Shown here in pieces: positions 8,090-17,481 of a stretch of 64,000 bases of DNA. The stretch is from Rhizobium acidisoli (GTDB lineage Bacteria > Pseudomonadota > Alphaproteobacteria > Rhizobiales > Rhizobiaceae), in contig NZ_CP035002.1 in assembly GCF_002531755.2 (NCBI RefSeq), positions 1 through 64,000 on the forward strand, read 5' to 3'. Numbering within the stretch: the first letter of the stretch is position 1; every line of letters begins with the position of its first letter. The notes beneath the pieces were generated by a model. The model ran no database searches. It had not been told where the DNA came from and saw only the letters and a program-made list of their open reading frames with translations. The position numbers and the translations under genes are program-made.

Positions 8090-10371
8090 CCATCGAACCG
8101 ACGCCTATTCGGATCCTATTCGTCTTTGCTTGGCTGGTCGTCGGCGGAGAGGAGACCGAAGTGCGATTGCTAGCCAAGCACCTCGATCGCCGCCGGTACC
8201 GCGTCGACGTCGTCGCCTGCTTCAAAAAACCCGGCATGCCCGAGCAGACCCATGTCCAGCTTCGCTCGCTGGGGATCGACGTCGACACCACGCCCTACGA
8301 CCTTTCGTTTAACGACACCGTCAACTACCTTGCCGGAAAAATCTCGAGCTACGAGGTCGTGATCTCCTGTCAGAACGTCGCGGATATCTATCCTGCGTTG
8401 GAGCGCCTGCATCTTCGCCCGCCGCTGATCGAACATGGCGGGCTCGTTTCTGAAGCACTCGCCGGCCCCAAACACTTGACGACCCGTTATGTCGGGGTAT
8501 GCCGTTCCATCCGCGACGCCGCCGCATCGCGGATGCCAGGACGCGAGCATGATGCGCTTGAGATTCCTTCGATGGTCGACCTCTCGGCGTTCGATCCAGG
8601 ATTGCGGGGCCCGACCCGTAGGGCTCTGGGGATCGCCGAGGACGAGGTCCTGATTGGCTGGGTCGGCCGGCTCGACCCCAAGAAGAACATCGAGGACTTT
8701 GTCGAAGCCGCTGCTCGGGTGAGTGTCGCGGCCAAGCATGCCAGGTTTATTATTGTCGGCGGGCCTGATGCCTTCGTGCCGGACTATGCGCTTCAACTCA
8801 AGGCCCTGGCGGCCCAACGCGGGCTGGGCGGCGTGCTTCAGTTTCTGGGCGATCGGCAGGATATCCCGGCCCTAATGGCGTCATTCGACATCTTTGCCTG
8901 GCTTTCAATCGGCGAAGGCATGCCGCATGTCATTGCAGAAGCCGGTGCAGCAGCCCTGCCGGTGATCGCGACGCCCGATAACGGCGCGAAGCAGCAAATA
9001 GACGACCACATATCCGGCGTGTTTGTCCCCTATGGGGATGCCGCCGCCGTGGCCGGACAGATGATGGCTCTGTTGCGGGACACGCAACGTCGACACACGC
9101 TTGGGACCGCACTACGGCGAAAGGTCGAGACCACCTATTCAATCGAGGCAGTTTTGCCGCAATGGGAGCAACTGCTGGCGGATGTCTGCAGCAAGCGCCA
9201 AGCGGCTGGTCCGACCGGTCTGTTCCGGTCTTTTCTGCAGGGAGGTTTTGAAAGCTCGACCCATCGCCTTCGGCCGCGGGAAGGTGAGACCAAGGGCCGC
9301 CGCCTCGATATGATTGCCGCCGTCAGCCACGATCGCTACGCCGAAGAAGACTACCATCAACTTCTGGGCCTAGGGATCCGTACAGTGCGCGACGGTTTTA
9401 GATGGCACCTGATCGAGAAGTCCGGCGGCTATGACTGGTCGAGCGCGCGACCGATGATACGGGCGGCCGCGCTGACCGGCACGCAGGTCATCTGGGATCT
9501 GCTGCATTATGGCTGGCCGGACGATCTCGACATCTGGTCGCCCCGTTTTGTCGATCGATTTGCCGCGTTCGCGCGCGCTTGCGCAAAGCTGGTGCGCGAA
9601 GAGTGTGGCAGCGTTCCCTTTTATTGCCCGGTCAATGAGATCTCGTTTTTATCCTGGGGCGGCGGCGATGCGGGCTACCTCAACCCGTTTGCCAATGGCC
9701 GTGGCTTTGAACTGAAAGTGCAGCTGGCGCGCGCCGCGATCGCCGCGATGGACGAAATCAGTGCAGCCGACCAGCGCGCGCGTTTCGTTCACTGCGAGCC
9801 GGTGATCAATGTCACCGCGCATCCCTCGCGGCCTGAAGACAGAGTTATCGCCGAAGGTCACCGCCAGTCGCAATTTCAGGCGTGGGACCTCATCGGCGGC
9901 AGGTTATGGCCCCAAATCGGGGGCAGCGACCGACATCTGGATGTTATCGGCGTGAACTATTACTTCAACAACCAGTGGATTCATGGGGGCCCGCCGATCG
10001 ATATGGGGCACGCGTTATACAAGCCGCTCAATGAGATTTTGCGCGAGACTTTCGCGCGATATGGCCGACCGATCTTCATAGCCGAGACGGGTATCGAGAA
10101 CGAGCGACGTGCCGCTTGGTTCGATTATGTTGTTGGCCAAGCTTCCCTGGCAATGCAGTCAGGCGTTCCGCTGGAGGGGCTATGCCTTTATCCGATCGTC
10201 AATCATCCAGGTTGGGACGATGGCCGCCAGTGCGCAAACGGCCTTCTTTCAACCGAGGTCGCGGCATCTGGGCGAACTGCATACGCACCGCTTGCGGCCG
10301 CTATTCAAGCGGGGCGGGCTGGGATGGCGTTCGCCACCGATCGAGTCGGTCAAAGATGCATCTCCTCCTGA
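8086..10371 (+). CDS. Bifunctional protein: GT4 glycosyltransferase fused to a clan-A glycoside hydrolase-like domain
   Basis: Residues 1 to about 390 are a GT4 glycosyltransferase: FAWLVVGGEETEVRLLAKHL at the N-terminus, IGWVGRLDPKKNIEDFVEAA at the start of the donor domain, and SIGEGMPHVIAEAGAAALPV as the E-x7-E region. After a short linker, residues about 420-740 resemble a (beta/alpha)8 glycoside hydrolase: FYCPVNEISFL supplies the NE acid/base pair of clan A, DVIGVNYYFNNQW follows, and PIFIAETGIENERR supplies a candidate nucleophile Glu. The frame is uninterrupted at 761 residues. Start and preceding stop overlap by 4 bp. Fusion of a sugar-adding and a sugar-removing domain suggests glycan processing or proofreading, but the substrate is unknown. 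Confidence 0.8.
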   Translation: MTIEPTPIRILFVFAWLVVGGEETEVRLLAKHLDRRRYRVDVVACFKKPGMPEQTHVQLRSLGIDVDTTPYDLSFNDTVNYLAGKISSYEVVISCQNVADIYPALERLHLRPPLIEHGGLVSEALAGPKHLTTRYVGVCRSIRDAAASRMPGREHDALEIPSMVDLSAFDPGLRGPTRRALGIAEDEVLIGWVGRLDPKKNIEDFVEAAARVSVAAKHARFIIVGGPDAFVPDYALQLKALAAQRGLGGVLQFLGDRQDIPALMASFDIFAWLSIGEGMPHVIAEAGAAALPVIATPDNGAKQQIDDHISGVFVPYGDAAAVAGQMMALLRDTQRRHTLGTALRRKVETTYSIEAVLPQWEQLLADVCSKRQAAGPTGLFRSFLQGGFESSTHRLRPREGETKGRRLDMIAAVSHDRYAEEDYHQLLGLGIRTVRDGFRWHLIEKSGGYDWSSARPMIRAAALTGTQVIWDLLHYGWPDDLDIWSPRFVDRFAAFARACAKLVREECGSVPFYCPVNEISFLSWGGGDAGYLNPFANGRGFELKVQLARAAIAAMDEISAADQRARFVHCEPVINVTAHPSRPEDRVIAEGHRQSQFQAWDLIGGRLWPQIGGSDRHLDVIGVNYYFNNQWIHGGPPIDMGHALYKPLNEILRETFARYGRPIFIAETGIENERRAAWFDYVVGQASLAMQSGVPLEGLCLYPIVNHPGWDDGRQCANGLLSTEVAASGRTAYAPLAAAIQAGRAGMAFATDRVGQRCISS

Positions 10372-10835
10372 GTCTGCGAAGACCTGATGACGAAGACAAA
10401 TATGGCACCGAGGGTCGAGTCCGCTCCACGGCCGGGGGCACGGCCACAAGGCGTTCAGAAAGTGGGTGAATGCCCCGCAATCGCAATCTGCGCTGCCTGG
10501 ACGACTGCGATCCTAGTCTGTAGCTGTCAAGTTAGCCGACCGGCCAATGATATGAGTTTGACAAAAAATCGTGCAATGCTTGGGCGCTTGAATCAGCTGG
10601 GTAATTGCCGCAGATCCCTCGCGTTTTGCACGATGCTACTTAATCTCGGCGCTAGCGGTGAACAAATTACCGAAGACGATGCCCACCTTCGTCGTCGGCA
10701 GGGCAGCTCTCGCCCTTGACTAGCTAAATTCTGCGCCAACGCTACATGATTTTTCCAGGGGCGTATGGTGCTAGCTGCTGCTGGCCACGCGTCGTTGGGA
10801 ACTAATCATCTACCTGGATGTTCGGGGGAATTCAA
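10372..10835. other. Gap between the glycan locus and the sensor kinase
   Basis: About 460 bases without a convincing gene. A 110-codon frame from 10387 on the plus strand has no motif and no good ribosome binding site and is not called. The right end holds the promoter region of the sensor kinase. Confidence 0.45.
10798..10822 (+). promoter_or_regulatory. Weak candidate EcfG/RpoE2-type promoter
   Basis: GGAAC at 10798-10802 is followed after 16 bases by TGTT (10819-10822), matching GGAAC-N18-TT. The predicted transcript start would fall only a few bases before the kinase ATG at 10836. That would leave the GGGGAA ribosome binding site outside the message. This makes the match doubtful. Confidence 0.25.
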
Positions 10836-12749
10836 ATGACAGGCCCGAGGAAGCAAGTGCTGGATCATAGGCAGTTAATCAAGCGCCAGCAGATCCTCGC
10901 CGACTTCGGAGAATTCGCGCTCCGTTCCGACGATCTGGATGAGGTCCTGCGCGAGGCCTGTCGTCTGGTCAGCGACGCTGTTGAAACGCGACGATCCAAG
11001 GTACTGGAAATTCAGGAAGGGGGAGAAAAGCTGCGCGTGCGAGCGGCAGTCGGTTGGCAGCCTGACATTGTCGGCCTCGAGTTAGATATGGACGACCATA
11101 CGTCCGAAACCTATTCAATCCGGACCGGCGAGCCCGTAATCACTCAAGACATCACAACGGAAAAACGTTTCAAAACTCCCAATTTTATGAGAGAGGCCGG
11201 TGTCGCCGCGCTCGCCAACGTTCCGATCTTCTTGCCCGGCAACCGTGCTTACGGGCTGTTGCAGGTCGACGACGTCGAGCCGAGAGATTTCGGTGAGGAA
11301 GACACGCAGTTCCTCCGAACCTACGCCACAATTCTCGGTCCGGTGATCGACAGGCTCTACAAGGTGCAGGCTCTTCAATCGACGACGGAACGTTTCGCTC
11401 TTGTCGTTGAGAACGCGTGCGACTATGCAATTTTCGTCGCAGACCCCCAGGATCGGATCGTCGACTGGCACAAGGGCGCACAGAAAATCTTCGGGTGGAC
11501 CGCCGAGGAGGCCACAGGAATGTCCGGCAGCGAACTATTCACTCCCGAAGATCGGGCGAGGGGAGAGGATCGCAAGGAGATTGAAACGGCCAGACACGAA
11601 GGTTCGGCTCCCGATGTTCGATGGCACGTGCGCAAGGACGGCTCGCGGGTCTTCCTCGACGGCTCGACCATGTGCTTGCGAAACCCCGACGGCTCCGTGA
11701 GAGGGTTCCTCAAGATTGGCCAGGATGTCACGGAACGGCACCGAACCGAACAGCGGCTTTTAGAAAGCGAGGCCTTGCAGCGCGCACTGATAGCGGGCGT
11801 TCCGCAATTGGTCTGGCGCGCGAGATCCCTTGGCTTCCGCATCTGGTCAAGCCCGCAGTGGGAACGGTTTACAGGGCAACGCGATGAAGACAGCGTTGGG
11901 ATGGGTTGGCTGGACGCTGTCCATCCCGATGACCGCGAGCTGGTGACGGCGGCTTGGATGGGTGCGGAAGCTAAGGGTGGGCTCGATTGCGAGTATCGTA
12001 TCCGTCGAGCGTCGGACGGGGAATATGTCTGGCACCACAGCCGCTCGCTTCCAGGAAGCGGCTTAGGGCTCGAGTGGCTGGGGACCTGTACAGATGTGCA
12101 AGAATTGAAGGAACTGCAGAGCAGTCAGGAGGTCATGCTGGCGGAGCTACAGCATCGAACCCGCAATATTGTCGCGGTCATACGGTCCCTATCGCTAAAG
12201 ACGATCGAGTCAAGCTTGACCTTGGAAGACTTCGGGGAGGCTTTCGGGCACAGGCTTGCGGCTGTTGCTAGGGTCCAAAGTCTTCTCTCGCAGCTCGGCG
12301 ACTATGAACGGATTACGTTCGATGATCTGCTTGAGGCCGAGTTGGCCGCGCATGTAAACGACAGGGAAAAGATAAAGCTGGATGGACCGCCGGGGATCCG
12401 CTTGCGTTCGCGGGCCATCCAGACATTCGCGCTGGCGCTCCACGAACTGGCAACAAACGCCGTCAAATACGGAGCGCTGGCATCGCCACAAGGCTGTCTT
12501 ACAATCCGATGGCGTCTGGAAAATGGATATGACGGCGAAACGCCGGCCTTGCTCCTGGAGTGGGTGGAGACTGGGGTCGAAAACATGCCGGCTGCCGACG
12601 CGCCGGCGCAGGGCTCTGGATATGGGCGGGAGCTCATCGAGCGCGCGCTCCCGTATCAACTCAAAGCTAAGACCACCTATGAAATGGGCGCCGACGGCAT
12701 CCGCTGCACCATCCTGGCTCCCATAGCCTTTGGCCCTAGGAAGGAATAG
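10836..12749 (+). CDS. HWE-family sensor histidine kinase (GAF-PAS-PAS)
   Basis: A 637-residue cytoplasmic-type sensor with no membrane segment. GAF domain about 25-170 (ILADFGEFALRSDD to the VPIFLPGNRAYGLLQVDD core). Two PAS domains about 185-310 and 315-430, each closing with a PAC-like segment (FLKIGQDVTERHR; LEWLGTCTDVQELKE). The kinase part shows the HWE hallmarks: phosphoacceptor His near residue 439 in MLAELQHRTRNIV, N-box HELATNAVKYGAL, and the WxE motif in LLLEWVETG near 576. The start at 10836 is favoured over an in-frame ATG 18 bases earlier because GGGGAA precedes it. A lone receiver gene follows after 6 bp, so the two are almost certainly co-transcribed. In alphaproteobacteria HWE kinases often feed the general stress response, but the ligand here is unknown. 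Confidence 0.93.
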   Translation: MTGPRKQVLDHRQLIKRQQILADFGEFALRSDDLDEVLREACRLVSDAVETRRSKVLEIQEGGEKLRVRAAVGWQPDIVGLELDMDDHTSETYSIRTGEPVITQDITTEKRFKTPNFMREAGVAALANVPIFLPGNRAYGLLQVDDVEPRDFGEEDTQFLRTYATILGPVIDRLYKVQALQSTTERFALVVENACDYAIFVADPQDRIVDWHKGAQKIFGWTAEEATGMSGSELFTPEDRARGEDRKEIETARHEGSAPDVRWHVRKDGSRVFLDGSTMCLRNPDGSVRGFLKIGQDVTERHRTEQRLLESEALQRALIAGVPQLVWRARSLGFRIWSSPQWERFTGQRDEDSVGMGWLDAVHPDDRELVTAAWMGAEAKGGLDCEYRIRRASDGEYVWHHSRSLPGSGLGLEWLGTCTDVQELKELQSSQEVMLAELQHRTRNIVAVIRSLSLKTIESSLTLEDFGEAFGHRLAAVARVQSLLSQLGDYERITFDDLLEAELAAHVNDREKIKLDGPPGIRLRSRAIQTFALALHELATNAVKYGALASPQGCLTIRWRLENGYDGETPALLLEWVETGVENMPAADAPAQGSGYGRELIERALPYQLKAKTTYEMGADGIRCTILAPIAFGPRKE

Positions 12750-12755
12750 CCCAGG

Positions 12756-13145
12756 ATGACGATCGAAACTCTTGCTGGTCTCGCCATTCTCGTTGTTGAG
12801 GACGATTATTTCATCGCCGACGAACTGGCGCGCTCGCTTTCCCGTGCCGGTGCGCAGGTGGTTGGGCCGGTTGGCTCCTTGACTGACACGCTGGCCCTTC
12901 TCGACGATACCGATCACCTGGACTTCGCCCTCCTCGACCTGAATCTCGATGGAGAGTCGGCTATTCCGATCGCAGACAGGCTGGCGGCCCGGAACGAATT
13001 CTTCGCATTCGTCACCGGTTACAGTTCCCGCGGAATCCCGTCGCGATTTGGGACCGTTGAACGTCTCGACAAGCCCGTGGAGATAGCGCGGGTGGTCAGT
13101 GTGATAAGGAAAGGAGCGGCATCGTCGACGTCGTCGCACGAGTAA
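12756..13145 (+). CDS. Single-domain response regulator (receiver only)
   Basis: A 129-residue protein consisting of one receiver domain. Acidic pocket E15/D16/D17 (ILVVEDDYFIADELA), phosphoacceptor Asp about 61 in FALLDLNLDG, Thr about 88 in FVTGYS, and the conserved Lys about 106 in RLDKPVE. There is no output domain, so it probably acts by protein contact or as a phosphate sink. It starts 6 bp after the HWE kinase stop and is the likely partner of that kinase. Single-domain receivers of this kind accompany HWE kinases in many Rhizobiales. Confidence 0.92.
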   Translation: MTIETLAGLAILVVEDDYFIADELARSLSRAGAQVVGPVGSLTDTLALLDDTDHLDFALLDLNLDGESAIPIADRLAARNEFFAFVTGYSSRGIPSRFGTVERLDKPVEIARVVSVIRKGAASSTSSHE

Positions 13146-13354
13146 AGGACGAACGGGACGCTCGCCGCGCCTAGCGACTCGACCCGCCTTTGCCGCCACC
13201 GTCGTCCAGGGCTGCCCAAGCGAATGGGTCAAGCCTTCAATCAAAATTTCGCACCGTATCCCCATCCACTTCTGACGCCGCAGCGGCTCGCAGCTTTGCG
13301 AAATGGCAATTCGATCTGATCAAGTAGACTGCCCGAAACCTGGTGCTGCTCGGC

Positions 13355-13386
13355 ACACAGGCCCGTCAAAGCTGGCGGGCCTGTGT
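13355..13386. terminator. Perfect 11-bp hairpin between convergent genes
   Basis: ACACAGGCCCG (13355-13365) and CGGGCCTGTGT (13376-13386) form a perfect 11-bp stem with a 10-base loop. It lies between the receiver gene on the plus strand and the Ser/Gly-rich gene on the minus strand, as expected of a bidirectional terminator. Neither side has a clear T-tract, so termination efficiency is uncertain. Confidence 0.5.
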
Positions 13387-13432
13387 CTGTCTCCGGAACG
13401 GCCTTTGCAACTACCGACCAGTCCGGAAGGCT

Positions 13433-13792
13433 TCAGCAAGCGGTGGCTGCCCCTGTTTGTGCAGAACTATTGGGGGTCGGATTGCCGTTGCCGCTTCCCG
13501 CCGCGCGCTGGCAGTCATTCGGATCACCGCCGGACGCGCCGGAATTGGTGCTGCTATCCGATGGATTGCTGGCGTCAGCTCCAGGCCCGGTCGAATTGCT
13601 ACCAACGCTGCCATTCATATTGCTGCCGCCCGTCGCGTTCGTGCCCGATGCGCCGCCACCGCTGCCAGACGATGTGCCGCCGCTGGAGCTGCCTGAGGCG
13701 CCAGAGCTTCCGGAGGATTGGGCCATGGCAGATGTCGCAAGAGCGAGAGCGAGTGCGGATGTCGCAAGGATCTTCAAAATCATGAGTTTCAC
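13433..13792 (-). CDS. Secreted Ser/Gly-rich low-complexity protein
   Basis: A 119-residue protein with a clear signal peptide: basic/hydrophobic start MKLMILKILATSALALALA and a likely cleavage after AMA. The mature part is nearly all Ser, Gly, Ala, Asn and Thr (repeats such as GSSGASGSSSGG), with two Cys near the C-terminal end (NDCQRAAG and a final Cys). AAAGGTGAAACTC before the ATG gives a ribosome binding site. Such disordered exported proteins are common in Rhizobiales as uncharacterised genes. A GGAAC-N16-GGTT sequence upstream suggests general-stress control. Function unknown. Confidence 0.65.
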   Translation of the reverse strand: MKLMILKILATSALALALATSAMAQSSGSSGASGSSSGGTSSGSGGGASGTNATGGSNMNGSVGSNSTGPGADASNPSDSSTNSGASGGDPNDCQRAAGSGNGNPTPNSSAQTGAATAC

Positions 13793-13824
13793 CTTTATGG
13801 TTTGGATCGTCTTTGCAGGGCCTA

Positions 13825-13849
13825 AACCTCAGACATCCACCAGAGTTCC
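13825..13849 (-). promoter_or_regulatory. Candidate EcfG/RpoE2-type promoter of the Ser/Gly-rich gene
   Basis: On the minus strand GGAAC (13849-13845) is followed after 16 bases by GGTT (13828-13825), fitting GGAAC-N18-TT. The predicted transcript start is about 20 bases before the ATG at 13792. The -10 element deviates from the best form CGTT. Confidence 0.45.
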
Positions 13850-14819
13850 TAACCGCACGTCCCCGTTGCGACCGTGTTCGGCACCGTACTAAGAGGAAAC
13901 CGAAAACCGATTTCAAGCCGCGGCTCGAGCGCTATTTCCTCTTCGAGACAGTGTTCAAGTCCGTTATGGCGATGGGCGTGGGTTGGTGGCCGTCAGCCAA
14001 CTGAAAGCACGATATGCGATTGAGCGAAGATTAATCCGGATCTCAGAGGGGAGTTCGCGGCGAAGGATGCGCTAAAGCGTGCCGCAGTCGCGAGACGCTT
14101 AGCTGATGTGGTTACGGGGACCGCATGGATTGCGTAGATCAGTGCGCCGCTATTTGGATTCCTCTTGAAGACTTAAACCGAACCGGTTGCCGTCAGCGGT
14201 TCCAGCGCAGGCGGCATGAAGCCTGATATGTCCAGCCTGTTTCGGTTCTTGTTGGTCTTGGATCCCTAGTAGAAGTCCGCAGCGTGATGGACGCAACCGG
14301 ATGGCGACGTCGTTGTGGCTACGCGCATTTCACCGCATTCAAGGCACGCAGTGCGGCACCCAGCTGCGAAAATCGAGCGGAGACTGCATGCGGCTGGCAC
14401 CGCGGGTGTGATTGGATATCGCTGGCTAGGCCATATCGAGTTAAGACCAATAGATCGAACCGCCACCTCGACCGGCGTTGACGCCGGGACGATCGGACGG
14501 CACTGCGCGATGACATCGTCGATATGCCGCTCACTGCCACGGCCGGGCACTCTAAACACGGTTCGTCTGGTCGATGTGGCGCGGTGAGCAGCACGGTCGA
14601 GCTTGGATCTGCGCTTTCTACCTGCGCCAAACCTGGCCGTGCGCTGCTGCCATCGCGTCCTGCCCCGGCTTTTGGTCCTGCCAGGCTCGCGCCGCCGGCA
14701 ACGGCTTTGCCGTCCTCCACTTCGTTGCGGCCCTGCGGGTGCAGGCAGCGCTTGCAGCCTGGCTTTCGGACCGCCGTAGCAGGTCGCGATGGCCGCGACC
14801 TCGAAACGGAGGTTCAGAC
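13850..14819. other. Long stretch without a supported gene
   Basis: Close to 1 kb with no recognisable coding region. Open frames at 14284-14600 and 14524-14823 have no start signal or motif. The last 150 bases before the ArdC gene are very GC-rich and resemble the leader-type sequence found ahead of other plasmid genes at the right end of this window. Confidence 0.4.
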
Positions 14820-15740
14820 ATGAGCAGGCAGCAAACCAATCAACGATCAGACATCTACAGCCGCATCACCAACAAGATCATCGCCGATCTTGAGCAGGGT
14901 GTACGGCCCTGGACCAAACCGTGGACCACGGGTAACGCGACGACCGAGGTCAGCCGGCCCCTGCGCCACAATGGCCAACCCTACACCGGGATCAATGTTC
15001 TGCTCCTTTGGGCTGAAGCCATCGGCCGCGGCTTTGCGTCACCAAGGTGGATGACGTTTCGCCAGGCAATTGAGCTCGGCGGCGCCGTCCGCAGGGGTGA
15101 GACCGGCACGACGGTCGTCTTTGCCAGCTCTTTCATCCGCGCCGAGACGACGGAGACAGGCGCCGAAATCGAACGCGATATCCCCTTCCTCAAAACCTAC
15201 ACCGTGTTCAACACCGATCAGATCACCGGCCTCAATGGCCTTGCTCAATCTACAGCCCCTGGCCAGGATTGGATGAGCCGCATCGGTGCTGCCGGCCGGT
15301 TCTTTGCCAATACCGGAGCACTGATCCGGCACGGAGGATCCGCGGCCTATTATGCTGCTGCCCGTGATTACATCCAGATGCCATGCCTCGATGCCTTTCG
15401 GGACGATGCCGCCTATGTCGCCGTCCTTAGTCACGAGATGACGCATTGGACCGCTGCACCCCGGAGGCTTGATCGGGATCTCAGCCGCTACGCGAAAGAC
15501 AGGAGCGAACGCGCCCGCGAAGAACTCATTGCCGAACTCGGCAGCTGCTTTCTCTGCGCCGATCTTGGTATCGTTCCCGAGCTCGAACCACGCCCCGACC
15601 ATGCAAGCTATCTCGATGGCTGGCTGAAAGTTCTCGGCAACGACAAGCGCGCGATCTTTTCAGCGGCAGCTCATGCCCAGCGCGCCGTCGACTACCTGCA
15701 TGACTTGCAGCCGGTCCTCGACGAGGAAGAGGCGGCGTGA
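14820..15740 (+). CDS. ArdC-like antirestriction / ssDNA-binding zincin protein
   Basis: A 306-residue protein of the ArdC type carried by conjugative plasmids. The N-terminal region (about 1-130; DIYSRITNKIIADLEQGVRP, then PLRHNGQPYTGINVLLLW) is the ArdC N-terminal domain that binds single-stranded DNA. The C-terminal part carries the zinc metalloprotease motif HEMTH in VLSHEMTHWTAAPRRLDR near residue 205. A downstream Glu-rich helix (REELIAELGSCF) may supply the third metal ligand. A strong GGAGG precedes the ATG at 14820, which excludes the longer in-frame extension upstream. These proteins are thought to protect entering plasmid DNA from host restriction. It fits with the TraG-type protein at the right end. 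Confidence 0.88.
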   Translation: MSRQQTNQRSDIYSRITNKIIADLEQGVRPWTKPWTTGNATTEVSRPLRHNGQPYTGINVLLLWAEAIGRGFASPRWMTFRQAIELGGAVRRGETGTTVVFASSFIRAETTETGAEIERDIPFLKTYTVFNTDQITGLNGLAQSTAPGQDWMSRIGAAGRFFANTGALIRHGGSAAYYAAARDYIQMPCLDAFRDDAAYVAVLSHEMTHWTAAPRRLDRDLSRYAKDRSERAREELIAELGSCFLCADLGIVPELEPRPDHASYLDGWLKVLGNDKRAIFSAAAHAQRAVDYLHDLQPVLDEEEAA

Positions 15741-16301
15741 GCCGTCTCTTTCTCAGCCATTCGGGCTCTGATCACTTCAGCGACCCCATGGCCACGCGAG
15801 CTCCTCTCACCAATAGGCGTCCAATTGGCAAGGCATGTTTCAAATTCGATCCTTAATTTTCACGCCGATTTTTTTGATTGAGGAGGCCGTGGAGGATCTG
15901 CGCGCCGATCCGAAAAAGGCCGAAATTCTTGTATGTCAAATGGATCTGCCAATATCTCGTAACATCGTTATCTCGCGCGGTATGGGTGAAAATCCTCGAC
16001 GTGCACGGCAGTATCGCGGCGACCGTCGTCCATTCAAGGCGAAGTATATGGCTGCGGCTCGACCTCGCCTGCCGCGCGTAACGGTGAAGCGATTTCCCGC
16101 TGTCCGGGACGCGGAGAAGAACAACCTGCCGATGGCCCGCAAAAATCCGCGAGATGACTGGTATACACGCGCCGTCGACCGGTTTTTATCGCAAATGGAC
16201 CGAGCGCGAAATCGCCCACGAAAACGGCGTCCTTCCCAGATGGGCCCCACCCCCGATCGGGACCAGGCTTCGTCCCGTCAACGTGTCAGTGCGTTTCGCG
16301 C
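15741..16301. other. Intergenic stretch, no supported gene
   Basis: About 560 bases between the ArdC gene and the convergent J-domain gene. A 156-codon plus-strand frame from 15835 encodes an Arg-rich, motif-free sequence and is not supported by a ribosome binding site. It may be decayed coding DNA. Confidence 0.4.
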
Positions 16302-16907
16302 CTAACAGAAGCCATTGAGCTTTAAGATTCTATGAGCGTCGATCGTCGCCCGAAGCGCCTCCTCTGATGCGCGGTTTCCATCGTTTGCATCGGGATGGTA
16401 AATCTTGAGCTTCTGCTTGTAACGTGTCCTGATTTCATCGGGCGTCGCGTCCGATGAGAGATCGAGCGTTTCAAACGCTTTTGCTTCCAGCACCTTAAGT
16501 TTGCGGTATTGAAGGGCCGTTTTCGCTGCCTGGCTTCGCGCAGCGTTTTTTCTTGCATTGATTGTTTTCGCGGTCCCGGAGCGAATTGAAGAGGGAAGGG
16601 GCGTGTATGAAGAGTGATCCACCCGAACGCCCCAGCTAGGGCGGCTGCCGCTGGCTGCTTCCCGCTGATAGCGGGCCGTGACAGGGTTCGACAGTTTCGT
16701 CACATAATTGTAGCCTTCGCTATATTCTTTTGCGTGGCCATTGCAAAAGAGCAGGTATCCCTCGGCATCCGCTCCGACGGGGGCGCGATGCATGCCTTAT
16801 TTGTCGCATCCGTCCCATTGGCATCTTGGACCACCAGTTTCGCGATGTTCAGCCGGCTTCTTTCGCGTCGGTCTCAGGCCGACAAAAATCTTTGAATCAG
16901 ACGTCAT
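16302..16907 (-). pseudogene. J-domain (DnaJ-like) protein with an in-frame TAA at codon 37
   Basis: Reading from ATG 16907 the frame gives MTSDSKIFVGLRPTRKKP, then a small Cys/His cluster (CQWDGCDK), a TAA at 16799-16797, and on without any frame change to a C-terminal J-domain. The J-domain carries helix II/III features and the key HPD motif in KIYHPDANDGN near residue 175 of 201. Sequence on both sides of the stop is colinear with a known type of short rhizobial J-domain protein, so one substitution is the simplest cause. The ATG at codon 39 could restart a 163-residue protein that keeps the J-domain but loses half of the presumed zinc-binding cluster. It would stimulate an Hsp70 partner. 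Confidence 0.75.
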
Positions 16908-16917
16908 CGCGCCTTAT

Positions 16918-17127
16918 ATGGCCATGCTGATGGACAGGACAAGGTCGCTCGAGGCAGACGCCGATCTTACCGCACGGCTAGAGTCTTGGGGGCAAAGGTT
17001 TGCAGCGGTGTGCATAGTTCCATTCGACCATGTGGAGAGATGGAGACTGACGGCGAAATGCTTCAACGCATCGCTTGCGAGGATGGGGCTTGAAGGTATC
17101 ATCGCGAGAGCCCGCAACAGCACCTAG
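16918..17127 (+). CDS. Hypothetical protein, 69 aa
   Basis: A plus-strand frame starting at ATG 16918, divergent from the J-domain gene and sharing its short upstream region. It encodes a soluble, mixed-charge sequence (LEADADLTARLESWGQRFAA, then FDHVERWRLTAKCF) that looks like a real protein rather than an antisense frame. No clear Shine-Dalgarno sequence is seen and I recognise no family. Confidence 0.35.
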   Translation: MAMLMDRTRSLEADADLTARLESWGQRFAAVCIVPFDHVERWRLTAKCFNASLARMGLEGIIARARNST

Positions 17128-17481
17128 CGCAGCCGCCCCTTTTGACGACTGGTCGAGATAAATGCGCGAAAGGGACGGCTTTGCGTTCATGGGTTACCAG
17201 ATGTCCATCGCTCCGTCGAAATCTCGGCGCGCTGCTGCTGACTACTCAAGGGTGGCGAGGCGCGTTACGTCGGCTTCAAAACAGGTTTGAAGCTTCGCCA
17301 GCCCTGAGACGGCTCAACGAATGCACTTTGATGCTCCTCAATCTGACGAGATGATCTCGGTTAGCCTCCTCGGGTGTTGCTCTCGCCTTTATGCTTCAAA
17401 CTGGCAGCAGGCTGGTCGGTCGGTATAGACGGGTAGTACAATAATCGCTATTCCGGATGTACCAAATCACCAAACCATCCT
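17128..17481. other. Intergenic stretch, nothing recognised
   Basis: Roughly 350 bases with no supported gene, hairpin or repeat. It probably includes upstream DNA of the SyrB-like gene. Confidence 0.35.

Noticed and set aside
10387..10719. Plus-strand frame of 110 codons
   Set aside because: No ribosome binding site, no motif, and atypical composition; probably random in GC-rich DNA.
10798..10822. Firm assignment of the HWE kinase to the general-stress regulon
   Set aside because: The promoter match would start transcription after the ribosome binding site; kept only as a weak feature.
12210..13265. Minus-strand open frame of 351 codons
   Set aside because: Lies wholly antisense to the HWE kinase and receiver genes, whose families are certain.
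15835..16305. Plus-strand frame of 156 codons, Arg-rich
   Set aside because: No start signal or family; overlapping frames are equally open. Could be decayed DNA but cannot be supported.
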